From Arminella tubonensis (GTDB lineage: Bacteria; Pseudomonadota; Alphaproteobacteria; Rhizobiales; Rhizobiaceae): a stretch of DNA of 64,000 nucleotides. Location: assembly GCF_003240585.1 (NCBI RefSeq), contig NZ_PCDP01000003.1, positions 62,001 through 126,000 of the forward strand. The letters are read 5' to 3'. The notes below the pieces were generated by a model that searched no databases, was not told where the DNA came from, and saw only the letters and a program-made list of their open reading frames with translations. Position numbers and translations under genes: made by a program. The stretch's first letter is position 1. Each line of letters begins with the position of its first letter. Positions 54,867 to 63,666 of the stretch are shown one piece after another.

Positions 54867-55544
54867 TTAGAACTTAATCATCTCGATTTTCGTCAGCGTG
54901 ACCTTGGCGGAAACACCCGGAGCGTGGGTCAGATGCCAGGCAACGTATTGCTCGGCATAGAGCTCTGTCGAAGACATCCCGTCGACCGGAACGATGATAT
55001 TCATTCCCTTCCTCAGCGCGGCATCGGTCGCTGTGTCAAGAACGGCACCTTCCGATCCGGTGCCCGTGACAATGACGGTCTTTATTCCCTTGTCGTCCAG
55101 AAGTTTATCGAGATTTGTGCCGACGAATTTGTTTGGGCCGGACTTTACGACCGGATCGTTCGCCAGTGGCGCGATATCGGTCGCGATGTCTTGCGGCGTG
55201 CCTGCGCCGCCAAGACTATATACGACGAACACACCTTTGGCCCGGGCGTCTGCGAGCAGCTTTTGAACCTTGGGCACGGAGGCTAGGCAGCGAGGTTTGG
55301 TCTTGGCGTTGCACGGCCCCTTGGTTGGATCCTGCGCGCCGTTGAAATCAAGAAGCAGGAGGGCGGTGCTTGGAGCGTCGACCGCTACGGGCTTTAGCTC
55401 TGGCGGAGCCGGAGGGGTTACCTTGCTCCAGTCTTCGATGATTGTCTGAGCCGAGACCGATGATGTGCCTGTGGCGCACAAGGCTGCCAAACACGCGGCG
55501 ACTGTTATGGTCGCCGTCCGCATGCCCTTGCCAATGGCTTTCAT
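54867..55544 (-). CDS. Exported isochorismatase-like protein lacking the catalytic cysteine
   Basis: A 225-residue protein from ATG 55544, preceded by AAGGAGGATT. The N-terminal signal is RTATITVAACLAALCATGTSSVSAQ, so it is periplasmic. The fold starts TALLLLDFNGAQDPTKG with the first catalytic Asp. The region where the nucleophilic Cys normally sits reads VTGTGSEGAVLDTATDAALRKG, with Ala in place of Cys. Two remaining cysteines (GPCNAKTKPRCLAS) may form a disulfide. Hydrolase activity by the usual mechanism is therefore unlikely. Substrate unknown. Confidence 0.85.
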   Translation of the reverse strand: MKAIGKGMRTATITVAACLAALCATGTSSVSAQTIIEDWSKVTPPAPPELKPVAVDAPSTALLLLDFNGAQDPTKGPCNAKTKPRCLASVPKVQKLLADARAKGVFVVYSLGGAGTPQDIATDIAPLANDPVVKSGPNKFVGTNLDKLLDDKGIKTVIVTGTGSEGAVLDTATDAALRKGMNIIVPVDGMSSTELYAEQYVAWHLTHAPGVSAKVTLTKIEMIKF

Positions 55545-56161
55545 AAACTTAATCCTCCTTCGGGCCCGACTGCTCTGATACGTCAAACCAGTGATAATGA
55601 TAACGAAACTCTTCGTGATAGTCGGACGGCGGGTTCGCTCGTGTCTCAAAATTTGATCCATGATAAGACCGCGTCTGTGTGCAGAACCGTTCAATGCCCG
55701 CGACGTGCATAAAATGTGCATCGAGCGCTTTCTGGCCAAACGAATGAACGCTACCGCCGTCGAGCCCGACTCGGGCCACGTCTCAATGCAGTCGCATCCA
55801 CGCCAGGTCGCACCCGATCCTCGAGGCGACCGGCAGCAATGTGGCGCGTAGAGCCCTATTTGAGCCTCGGCTGACACGGTCAAAGACCCTCGATTTGAGT
55901 GCGGGTCGCAAATTTTTGAAGCAACCGCGGACAAAATCGAGATTTTTGCGTTTTTCTATGGGAAAATCGTACCGATGTGATAGGACGCGTGCCAGCAAGA
56001 CAATTGCGCTCGGATATGCAGCGTTAATATTGGCCGGGAAGCTCCCCATAGTTGGTGCGCGCCCTGGCTTAAAGTCGTCTAGCTGCCGAGACAACTAACA
56101 CCGATTTGAATGCTAGGTGGTCGCCGCGCGACCGCGGATCACGACAAAAAAGGATACATCT
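55545..56161. other. Intergenic region with no supported gene
   Basis: About 600 bases between the divergent isochorismatase-like gene and rpsU. Short open frames (for example 55841-56098 plus) lack ribosome sites and family resemblance. The rpsU promoter should lie in the AT-richer stretch near 55910-55980. Confidence 0.5.
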
Positions 56162-56413
56162 TTGCAAGTTCTAGTGCGAGACAACAACATCGACCAGGCG
56201 CTTCGCGTCCTCAAGAAGCGCATGCAGCGCGAGGGTCTGTTCCGGGAAATCAAGGCCCGCATGGCCTACGAGAAGCCGTCGGAAAAGCGTGCACGCGAAA
56301 AGGCCGAGGGCATTGCCCGCCATCGCAAGCTCGCTCGCAAGCAGCTTCAGCGTGAAGGCCTGCTTCCGGGCCCTAAGAAGAAGGTTCTTCCGGCGCGCGA
56401 ATCCCGCGCATAG
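56162..56413 (+). CDS. rpsU: 30S ribosomal protein S21
   Basis: An 83-residue S21 ([50 protein letters not shown]). S21 proteins begin at MQVLVRDN, so the start must be the TTG at 56162; AAGGAT lies eight bases upstream. Longer frames from 56117 would add a sequence never seen in S21. The basic C-terminus is normal for Rhizobiales. S21 sits at the platform next to the anti-Shine-Dalgarno end of 16S rRNA. Confidence 0.95.
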   Translation: MQVLVRDNNIDQALRVLKKRMQREGLFREIKARMAYEKPSEKRAREKAEGIARHRKLARKQLQREGLLPGPKKKVLPARESRA

Positions 56414-56455
56414 GCTGATCAGCCTCGGACAGAATGACTAGCGCGGTACATGTGA

Positions 56456-56480
56456 GGATCGTTGCGGCCTGCAACGGTCC
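56456..56480 (+). terminator. Stem-loop after rpsU
   Basis: GGATCGTTGC pairs with GCAACGGTCC over ten positions (one U-G pair on the plus strand) around a five-base loop, 43 bases after the rpsU stop. No T-tract follows. Confidence 0.45.
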
Positions 56481-56925
56481 TATACGTGCGTCTTGAGTTT
56501 GCTGGTCGATAATCTATCACGAAGACATTGACGACGGCGTCGGGCGATGGTGTGACCCTTGGGCGCAAGGGTGGCCGAAGCTGCGGTAGCTTGGTGCTGT
56601 CCGGAGCGGGAAGACGGCGTCGCAGCTGAGCTTTGCCTGGCCAGCACTGGCTCGTGGATGTGCGGACTACGGCGCGCGGTTTTCAACCACCGCAAGCGTG
56701 CTGACGACGGAGGTGGCGGCTTTGTTGAAGGCGTCATCAATCAGCGCGGACGTTATTCGTCTGCAACCGCCCTCATCTGATTTCCAACGGGGAAAGACAG
56801 CCGTTGCGTGATACGGCTGACATTCGCCAATTAGAATATGAGCGCAAGTCGGAAAACCGCCGGCAAACTGCCCGACGCCAAACGACGGCGACCTCTCTTC
56901 TCACCGGAAAGGCCGCCGTTGAGTT
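56481..56925. other. Intergenic region with no supported gene
   Basis: About 445 bases between rpsU and the convergent csp gene. A GC-rich open frame spans 56559-56780 on the plus strand and another the minus strand, but neither has a ribosome site or a recognisable product. A small hairpin (CCCTTGGGCGCAAGGG) lies near 56557. Confidence 0.45.
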
Positions 56926-57132
56926 TTATGCCTGAAGGTTGTCGGCCGACATCTTGCCGGACTTGCGGTCCTTCACCAATTCGTAGGTGATCTTCTGGCC
57001 GTCGTTCAAGCCGCGCATGCCAGCGCGTTCTACCGCCGAGACGTGGACGAAAACGTCCGTGCTGCCGTCGTCAGGCTGAATGAAGCCGAAGCCCTTCGTC
57101 GAGTTGAACCATTTCACTGTACCAGTCGCCAT
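56926..57132 (-). CDS. cspA: Cold-shock-domain protein, CspA family
   Basis: A 68-residue single cold-shock domain. RNP1 KGFGFIQP (residues 13-20) and RNP2 VFVHVSAV (27-34) are intact. The protein binds single-stranded RNA or DNA and acts as an RNA chaperone. The 5' leader upstream on the minus strand (57133-57300) has no other gene and is long enough to act as a cold-responsive leader. Several csp paralogues are normal in Rhizobiaceae; which one this is cannot be told. Confidence 0.94.
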   Translation of the reverse strand: MATGTVKWFNSTKGFGFIQPDDGSTDVFVHVSAVERAGMRGLNDGQKITYELVKDRKSGKMSADNLQA

Positions 57133-57315
57133 GTCGGCTTCTCCAAATTTTTCGATCGCCAGACCCTTCTGGCGAACTGACGTTGTATCCGTTGTAGGTA
57201 AGGCGCGTAAATAGCGGTCTTTCTGCTGGCGGCAAGTCCGTCCTTTTTAAGGGCAGTTTGTACCGTTTCGGATCAGCCGTTGTGGATATTAACTTTCTGT
57301 AGCTTGTATTTCCGA

Positions 57316-57489
57316 TCACCCAAGACGGCGTCTCATGCGACTGCCAATAAGGCATGCCGTCTGATGCGTGCCCTCGTGCGGACGGCAAAAGGGGCCTGGC
57401 GGATGTCCTAGGATGAGCGCCAGGCTCCAACCGGCGCCGACATAAGCCAGCCATGACATAGGCTTTCCCGATGTCTCGTCGAAGCTCAT
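57316..57489 (-). CDS. Possible small hydrophobic protein
   Basis: A 57-codon frame from ATG 57489 with a hydrophobic segment (MSWLAYVGAGWSLALILGH, about residues 11-29), a Pro/Cys-containing middle and a basic end (GSRMRRRLG). No clear ribosome site is present. It lies downstream of the dioxygenase-like gene and is read in the same direction. It could be chance; if real it might be a small membrane protein. Confidence 0.3.
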   Translation of the reverse strand: MSFDETSGKPMSWLAYVGAGWSLALILGHPPGPFCRPHEGTHQTACLIGSRMRRRLG

Positions 57490-57593
57490 GACGGCATATC
57501 CATCATGATGATGGCGCGGGGCTCGCTGACCCCCTGTTCGCAAGAGCATGGCGAGCCCCATGCATCGCTCATTCCGACGATCGTCGACGTCGC

Positions 57594-58476
57594 TCACTGC
57601 GGATCGGCACCCATCACCAGACCTTCGATGTCGTGCTTCTGCGTGACCGGTATCAACACCTCGGAAATACTGCACACCAGATGCTCCTTGACGGCCGCTG
57701 GAAGCGCATCGAAATAGTCCTGAGTGATCATCATATCGTGCAGTTCGGCATGTCCGGCGCCGGGCGAAACGACGCCCAACACCATAACCGGACGGGCGAT
57801 CGGCGAGCCGTGCTCCGTGCCGCGATGGATCGTCAGGGCCGAGCGGCAGGATATGTCCCCGAGCTGCGGGAACTTGCGCGTGGCGAGCGACTGGAATTGG
57901 GGCCATATCTCCTTTGGAGGAAACATCTCCTGCTTCCATTTGCGACCGTTCTCCCACTGCGTTCCCGGCGCGATCTCGAACGGCCCGATGTTTTCCGTGA
58001 CGTCCACACCGCTGAGATTGAAGGCAAGCGAGGTTATCCGCCGCTCGACATAGGTATCCGTGGGAGACGGAAAGTCGCGATGCCAGGGTTGGTATTTCGC
58101 GCCCTGAAACGGAACATCGAAACCGATCTCGACGATCTGGTAGTCCTTGCCCAGCACGCCTTCACACATGGCCACGACCCATGGGTGGGTCACAAGCTCA
58201 ACGAAGCCGGAAAAATCCTGCGGATGGATCTCGACGTACCAGCGACGAGGCCCTCGGCCAACGGCGCCGCCCGGACGCTGGATCGCAGACCAGAATGCCG
58301 CCATCATGTCTTCACGCATGCGCTCAGCAAGCCCGAGAAAACGCCTTTTTGAGCCCAACGATCCCGTCACTTTTCAAAGTGTGGAGGTTTTCACTCAAGT
58401 CATAGTTGTAGTCCTGGATAGCTTCGAGCGGCGAACCATCTTCTCCTCTTCTTCTACGACGAGGCGTACCCGGCAC
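57594..58476 (-). pseudogene. Phytanoyl-CoA dioxygenase-like gene with an N-terminal frameshift
   Basis: The frame ending at 57594 codes for 258 residues of a Fe(II)/2-oxoglutarate dioxygenase of the phytanoyl-CoA hydroxylase family. The iron ligands are HRD in YQPWHRDFPSPTDTYVE and the distal His in LTIHRGTEHGSPIARP, with Arg for 2-oxoglutarate. Its first in-frame start (GTG 58370) gives a poor N-terminus. A second frame from GTG 58476 reads EAIQDYNYDLSENLHTLKSDG and IVGLKKAFSRA, the expected first part, and stops at 58333, just where the other frame takes over with ERMREDMMAAFW. A one-base indel near 58330 explains both. It is divergent from tfuA. Confidence 0.7.
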
Positions 58477-58701
58477 AGTTCTGCTGCGCTCCTCACTCCT
58501 CGGCTTAAAGCCTCTGCAATTTAGAATGGAAAGTCAACTTCCGCGGCGACGGAAGGCAACCCACCTTGCGAAGGTGAACCAGAAATGGCCGCCGGGGAAA
58601 GTTGATCACGTACCAACCTTTGCACTCCGAGATAAAAACCCGGTAGAAAAGGCAGGCAGTTGTTCGAGCACGTAGACCTTGCAGAGGACATTGAATTCGC
58701 G

Positions 58702-59412
58702 ATGAAGGTGATTTTCGGCGGGCCGACGCTCCATGGTACCGACCTACCAGCGGAGGTAGTGTTCTACCTGCGCGCGCCGGCGCGGCAGGGGGACGTTTAT
58801 CAGGCGGTGCAGGAAGGCGCGAATGTGATCGGGCTGATAGATGGTGTCTACGAGCAGGTCCCCGCCGTCTGGCACAAGGAAATATTGTTCGCGCTTTCGA
58901 AAGGTGTCCACGTCTACGGCGCGGCGAGCATGGGCGCGCTGAGAGCAGCCGAGTGCGCGCCCTTCGGTATGGTCGGCCTTGGCAAGATCTATGAGGATCT
59001 CATCAGCGGTGTGGTAGAAGACGACGCCGAAATCGCGCAATCACACGCACCCGCCGGGCTCGGCTTTCTACCGCTCAGCGAACCATTGGCAAATGTCAGG
59101 GCAACGCTTGACTTGAACCTGGAAACAAACCGCATCACGCAAGCAGAATATCGACAGGTGCTGGGCGCTGCCCACTCAATATTTTTCAAAGACCGAACTT
59201 ACAAAAGCATTCTATCGGCTGCCGGAGACATGGAACCCGGCCGAGCCGCGGAACTCCTTACGCTTTTGAAGGCAAACAGCGTCAATCAGAAATTGGCGGA
59301 TGCCCAGCAACTCATCGCTGCCGTGGTCGAGGCGCCGGATAAGCGAGCCGACCCCCCGTCCGGCTGGATCTTCGAGGCGACGACGATGTGGACGACGCAT
59401 TTCCGCGACTGA
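58702..59412 (+). CDS. tfuA: TfuA-like protein, partner of YcaO
   Basis: A 236-residue TfuA-core protein from ATG 58702. KVIFGGPTLHGTDLPAEVVFYLRAPARQGDV opens the domain. VIGLIDGVYEQVPAVWHKEILFALSKGVHVYGAASMGALRAAE is its most characteristic part, followed by GMVGLGKIYEDLISGVVEDDAEIA. TfuA proteins were first noted in trifolitoxin production. In methanogens and some actinomycetes they act with YcaO to put sulfur into a peptide backbone. Here tfuA starts a five-gene plus-strand cluster that ends with a YcaO gene. Confidence 0.9.
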   Translation: MKVIFGGPTLHGTDLPAEVVFYLRAPARQGDVYQAVQEGANVIGLIDGVYEQVPAVWHKEILFALSKGVHVYGAASMGALRAAECAPFGMVGLGKIYEDLISGVVEDDAEIAQSHAPAGLGFLPLSEPLANVRATLDLNLETNRITQAEYRQVLGAAHSIFFKDRTYKSILSAAGDMEPGRAAELLTLLKANSVNQKLADAQQLIAAVVEAPDKRADPPSGWIFEATTMWTTHFRD

Positions 59413-59547
59413 GACCGCCCTCTCCCCACCGGCTAGAACTCGACTTGGCACCGGGATATTACACCAACCCCGCGGTGGATCGCTTTCGGTTGCATATTTC
59501 ATTTACATAATTAAGAGTATCGCATCGCTTCGAGTTGGGAGAGGATC

Positions 59548-59859
59548 ATGACGATTTGCGCGCCCAGCCCTATCGACGTACATATCGGGTCGCGAGTGCG
59601 AATGCGGCGATTGCTGGCGGATCTGACGCCAGAGTGGTTTGCCGAACAAATTGGCACTTCAGTCAGCCAGCTTCATAAGTATGAAATCGGCGAAGAGCCG
59701 ATCGGCCCTAGTAAACTGCTTGCCGCCTCAAAGGTTCTTTCTGTGTCCCCGAGCTACTTTTTCGAACAGGACAAGGCGCAAGCGCTAACGATGACCGGCA
59801 TAATGTCGCCTATGATCAAAGCTTTGTTTGCAACAAAAGACCGCGAAACGCGGCGTTAG
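59548..59859 (+). CDS. XRE-family helix-turn-helix regulator
   Basis: A 103-residue protein beginning with GGGAGAGGATC before its ATG. The HTH runs IGSRVRMRRLLADLTPEWFAEQIGTSVSQLHKYEIGEEPIGPSKLLAASKVLSVSPSYFF (residues about 11-69). The type is common in Rhizobiales as a short Cro/CI-like protein. The C-terminal 30 residues (SPMIKALFATKDRETRR) are basic. It lies between tfuA and the SARP regulator and may control the cluster. Confidence 0.88.
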   Translation: MTICAPSPIDVHIGSRVRMRRLLADLTPEWFAEQIGTSVSQLHKYEIGEEPIGPSKLLAASKVLSVSPSYFFEQDKAQALTMTGIMSPMIKALFATKDRETRR

Positions 59860-59976
59860 CTTTTCCTTCACGTCGCCTGTCGACGGCAGGTGTGGGCGAA
59901 AGCTCTACACGCCGGTACGTTGAATTATTCGATTCATATTCTGCATAGAATGACTGTGAGACGGGGCGGAGAGTAG

Positions 59977-61932
59977 ATGACTTTCAGGCTGGCAACATTC
60001 GGTGAGCTGCGGCTCGTTGACACTAGGGGGGAACCGGTCGGCTTTCCCGTCAAGGGTCTGCTTCTGATCTGCTACCTGCTGGCGACCAATCGCGAGGACG
60101 TCTCCCGAGGCAACGCCGCGCGCATGCTGTGGGAAAGCGAGGATCACAGCATTTCGCTCGTCAATCTGCGCAAGACGATATCAAGAGTGTTGATCCGACA
60201 GGCCGAGATTGGGGTCGAATTCCTGAAATTCACACCAACCGCCATTAGCCTCGATCGGAGCGCACTCGATAGCGATCTGGCCGAGCTCGCCCGCATCGAG
60301 CCCGATAGTCCGATAAAGCGGATCGACAGCTTGGTGCGGCTGCTGCGGCACGTGTTCCTCGAGAGCCTTGAATTTCAGACTGCGGCTTTCAGCGAATGGA
60401 TAGAACAGGAAAGGGCCCGGCATACCGGCCTGCTGCTACGGTCGGTGGAGGAGTCCCTATCCCCTGCTGCAACGGTTGACGACAGGGCCTTGATCAAGGA
60501 GGCCGTACTGTGCCTGCTGCGAATAAATCCCGACGGCGAAAACATCCACCAGCTATTGGTGGATGCCTATGAGGCCGATGGTGAAGTTGATGCGCTCCGC
60601 AAGATATTCGAGCGCAGGAAGAGCGCGATCTGGGGCACTCTTTCTCTGACCCCGGATGCTCATGCACTTGAAGTCGCCCGGCGGGTTTACGAGAAGCGAT
60701 ATCCCGAGGCTCGGCCGAGCGTGGCGACAAATCGGTTGGCAATTCCCCCAGACACTGCGGTCGACCCGCTGGCAAAGCAGCTGATTCCACGTGTCGCACT
60801 GTTGCCGCCTGCCGATATCGGGCGGATTTCAAGCCCGTCGGCGATGGCGGAACTTTTGATACAGGACATCACGATCGGCCTTTCGGCGGCGCGCACGCTA
60901 CGCGTGGTGGCGCCCTTCACCTCCGCGCAGATCAGCCGGCATGCGGATAAGATGGCGCTTATCAAGCAGCATTCGATCTCGTATTTCCTGGATACCCGAT
61001 TGAGCGGCGGCGATGAGACCTCGCTGTTCGCCCAGCTTATCCATATCGCAAATGACGAGGTTGTCTGGGCCGAGCGCTTCAGCCTGAAGAGCAGCGAGCT
61101 TCCCATTCAGCGCCGCGAAATCGCCCGTCGAGTGGCGGCGGGCGTCGTAAATGAAGTTCAACGCAACGAACTGGCGCGGGAATACTTCGAGCAGAACCCC
61201 GCCGCATATCATCACTATCTCCTCGGCCAGCACTATCTGCAGAACCTGACGCTTCCAGACATTCGACGGGCCCGTAGGGAATTTCGCGCAGCCCTGCAGG
61301 AGAGCCAGTATTTCGCCCCGGCTCTCAGCGGTCTGGCGCGAACTCATTCCAGGGAATGGCTGTTGACGGCCCGTGGGGACATCGAGCATCTGAGGCTTTC
61401 GGAGACCCACGCCAATCACGCCATTGCAGCGGGGCAGGACTTGGCCGCCGGCTACCGCGAGCTCGGAGTTACCAAGCTCTTTCTTGGCGATTTCGATGAA
61501 AGCGCCGCCGCCCTCCAACTCGCCGAGACCTTGAGCCCGCACTATGCCGACGTCATCGCCGACCACGCCGACACGCTTGTTCATGCTTCGCTGCCGGCGC
61601 AAGGATTGGAAAAGATCGAGCAGGCAATCGACCTTAATCCTCTCTGCCCGGACCTCTATCACTGGACCGCAGCGGGCGCGAACTACTATCTCGGGCGCTA
61701 CGAGCAGGCTCTGGCCTCGGTCGCCAGGATGCAGAATGGCGAGCCTGCCGGCAGACTGTCGGCCGCTAGCTGGGCGATGCTGGGCAATCAAAAAAAGGCT
61801 CGTTCATTCGTCCGGAAAGTTCGTGAGAGCTATCCGGAATTCGACGTCGACGAATGGTTGTCCATCGTTCCGATCAAGGAGCAGTGGCAGAAGGATCACT
61901 ACCGTGAAGGCTTGCTGAAGGCAGGATTTTAA
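59977..61932 (+). CDS. SARP-like regulator with TPR repeats
   Basis: A 651-residue protein. Residues about 1-100 are a winged-helix DNA-binding domain like that of SARP/OmpR regulators (LATFGELRLVDTRGEPVGFPVKGLLLICYLLATN...SLVNLRKTISRVL). Residues about 110-240 form a BTAD-like helical domain. Residues about 265-400 (RVALLPPADIGRISSPSAMAELLIQDITIGLSAARTLRVVAPFTS) resemble the TolB-like part found in similar regulators. TPR-like helices fill the C-terminus (AYHHYLLGQHYLQNLTL, AGYRELGVTKLFLGDFDESAAAL). GGAGAG precedes the start. SARP proteins activate specialised-metabolite genes in actinomycetes; here tfuA/ycaO are the obvious targets. Confidence 0.87.
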   Translation: MTFRLATFGELRLVDTRGEPVGFPVKGLLLICYLLATNREDVSRGNAARMLWESEDHSISLVNLRKTISRVLIRQAEIGVEFLKFTPTAISLDRSALDSDLAELARIEPDSPIKRIDSLVRLLRHVFLESLEFQTAAFSEWIEQERARHTGLLLRSVEESLSPAATVDDRALIKEAVLCLLRINPDGENIHQLLVDAYEADGEVDALRKIFERRKSAIWGTLSLTPDAHALEVARRVYEKRYPEARPSVATNRLAIPPDTAVDPLAKQLIPRVALLPPADIGRISSPSAMAELLIQDITIGLSAARTLRVVAPFTSAQISRHADKMALIKQHSISYFLDTRLSGGDETSLFAQLIHIANDEVVWAERFSLKSSELPIQRREIARRVAAGVVNEVQRNELAREYFEQNPAAYHHYLLGQHYLQNLTLPDIRRARREFRAALQESQYFAPALSGLARTHSREWLLTARGDIEHLRLSETHANHAIAAGQDLAAGYRELGVTKLFLGDFDESAAALQLAETLSPHYADVIADHADTLVHASLPAQGLEKIEQAIDLNPLCPDLYHWTAAGANYYLGRYEQALASVARMQNGEPAGRLSAASWAMLGNQKKARSFVRKVRESYPEFDVDEWLSIVPIKEQWQKDHYREGLLKAGF

Positions 61933-61961
61933 ACCGCAATCTGAAACGAAAGGGCATTGTA

Positions 61962-62180
61962 ATGGCAAAGGTAGTCGTAATTGGCATTCCCGGCGAAACC
62001 GAACTCTGGCTTGCCGACCTCGGCGCCGGGACGGTTACAAAGCTACCACCCGCAAAAGGCGGCGCGCTCGCTGAGGCACACAAGCTGCGCCATGCCGGGG
62101 CAACCATCACCAAGGGCGTCGATCTCGCAATTGTTGTGAGCTCGAAGGAGGCCGTTGCTTCCGGTCAGTTCGTCGGTTGA
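61962..62180 (+). CDS. 72-residue protein between the SARP regulator and YcaO
   Basis: Starts at ATG 61962 with AAGGG upstream and ends four bases before the YcaO start. The sequence is alpha/beta-like: MAKVVVIGIPGETELWLADLG, a middle with KLPPAKGGALAEAHKLRHAGA, and VDLAIVVSSKEAVASGQF. It has no cysteine, no signal peptide and no membrane segment. It could be a substrate, a carrier or a partner of the YcaO/TfuA pair. The short length and position suit a modified protein, but it lacks the leader-core look of typical RiPP precursors. I do not recognise a family. Confidence 0.8.
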   Translation: MAKVVVIGIPGETELWLADLGAGTVTKLPPAKGGALAEAHKLRHAGATITKGVDLAIVVSSKEAVASGQFVG

Positions 62181-62184
62181 ATCG

Positions 62185-63402
62185 ATGGAAATGCAATCTG
62201 ACGACGCAGCAGGTGCGTCGTCAGCCTATTCGGATCGCGCGTGCTCGCCAGAGGAGACTCTGCTGCGGATAGAACCGTTGCTGCAGAATTTCGGGATCAC
62301 AAGACTGTCTCGGTTGACGACGCTGGATAGCCTCGGCATCCCGGTATGGAATGCCGTTGCGCCCAATGCGAAGTCGATCGTGATCAACCAGGGCAAAGGT
62401 ATCACCGACATCGACGCCAAGGTGTCCGCTGCCATGGAGGCACTTGAGCGGGCGGTTGCCGGGCGTCCAGAAGTACCCACCAACAGGGCAAGCTGGCGGG
62501 AATTGGCGCATGCCGGCCGAACGGTTGAGACGTTGAATTGTCTCGTCGCTCACGGGCAGGACGATATCCGCCCCGACGATCAGCTGGAATGGGTGGCAGG
62601 GCTTAATCTCATCACCGGCCGCGAGACACTTGTTCCCTTCGATGCAGTGGTTCTGGATGCGACCGCTTCTCAGGCGCGTTTCTGGCAGTCGTCGGACGGG
62701 CTGGCATCCGGCAATACCATCGACGAAGCCAATCTTCACGCCGTGCTCGAGCGGATCGAGCGTGACGCCTATATACTTTGGCAGGTGATGTCGGACGCCG
62801 GCCGCATCGCCTGCGGCATCGACCCGTTGTCGCTTGATGAGGATGTGGTGGCACAGCTTACGGAACGTGTGGCGCGCGCCGGTCTGGTCCTCCGGTTGTT
62901 CGACATCACCAGCGACATCGGCATACCTTGCTATTCGGCGCTGCTGGCGCCGGCCAATATCATGGAAATCAGGCAGCCGCGCTATCTCGACGTGACGCAC
63001 GGCAGCGGAACGCATCCCGATCCCGTTCAGGCAGTCATTCGTGCCATAACCGAGGCGGCGCAGGCGAGGTTGACCTTTATCAGCGGGGCTCGGGATGACA
63101 TTCATCCCGACACCTTTCAACGCCCCTTATCGGGGGAAACAAGACACCTGCTTTCATCCGCGCCCACTAAGGCTTTCACCGGGTTAGAACCCAGCGCTCG
63201 CGGCGCACCGGCATTGCTGGCCCACACCCTTGATCACCTTAGAAATGCCGGCATCGCCTCTGTGCTGTCTGTTGCGTTGACGGACAAGACGACACCATTC
63301 TCCGTCGTCAAAATTCTAGCGCCGGAGCTTGAAAATCCGGAGGGCCATCGCAAGCGGCGGTTTGGGGCGCGGGCAATTTCCCGGACGTTGGACTTATTGT
63401 AG
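62185..63402 (+). CDS. YcaO-domain protein (probable TfuA-dependent type)
   Basis: A 405-residue YcaO from ATG 62185. ATP-binding motifs can be read in order: KVSAAMEALERAVAGRPE (SxxxExxER-type, about residue 75-92), DEANLHAVLERIERDAYILW (about 180-200), and SVALTDKTTPFSVVKILAPELENP near the end. The C-terminus is RRFGARAISRTLDLL and lacks the PxPxP ending of azoline-forming YcaOs. That, with tfuA in the cluster, points to thioamide formation. The modified substrate is unknown. Start choice: a TTG at 62155 is in frame but inside the previous gene. Confidence 0.9.
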   Translation: MEMQSDDAAGASSAYSDRACSPEETLLRIEPLLQNFGITRLSRLTTLDSLGIPVWNAVAPNAKSIVINQGKGITDIDAKVSAAMEALERAVAGRPEVPTNRASWRELAHAGRTVETLNCLVAHGQDDIRPDDQLEWVAGLNLITGRETLVPFDAVVLDATASQARFWQSSDGLASGNTIDEANLHAVLERIERDAYILWQVMSDAGRIACGIDPLSLDEDVVAQLTERVARAGLVLRLFDITSDIGIPCYSALLAPANIMEIRQPRYLDVTHGSGTHPDPVQAVIRAITEAAQARLTFISGARDDIHPDTFQRPLSGETRHLLSSAPTKAFTGLEPSARGAPALLAHTLDHLRNAGIASVLSVALTDKTTPFSVVKILAPELENPEGHRKRRFGARAISRTLDLL

Positions 63403-63666
63403 ATCGCGCAAAGGTCTTCCCGATCGATAGGGCCAGGTTCGCCAAAGCCTTTGCAAACACAATTCTCGTGAGAACCTGACGTCGGCCGGTTTCGTCTTAT
63501 CCGCACAAACACAAAAGTACGGAATTCCGCCAGTAGTCGATAAAATAGATGGTTTTAACTGTCAAAAGAGTTTTGCGCTCCTTAGGTTGCCGTCATTGAC
63601 GCTTTACAGAGCGGACGATGAACAAGGCTCGAGAGCCAGTCTCGGCATCAACGATAGGGACGGATC

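Noticed and set aside
55841..56098. 85-codon plus-strand frame before rpsU
   Set aside because: Composition like translated non-coding DNA; no ribosome site.
56559..56780. 73-codon plus-strand frame (and a minus-strand frame) between rpsU and csp
   Set aside because: Neither has a start signal or family resemblance; I considered a transposase remnant but could read no transposase motif.
62185..63402. Azoline-forming YcaO (thiazole/oxazole RiPP)
   Set aside because: The C-terminus lacks the PxPxP ending and no E1-like or dehydrogenase partner is nearby; tfuA points to thioamidation.
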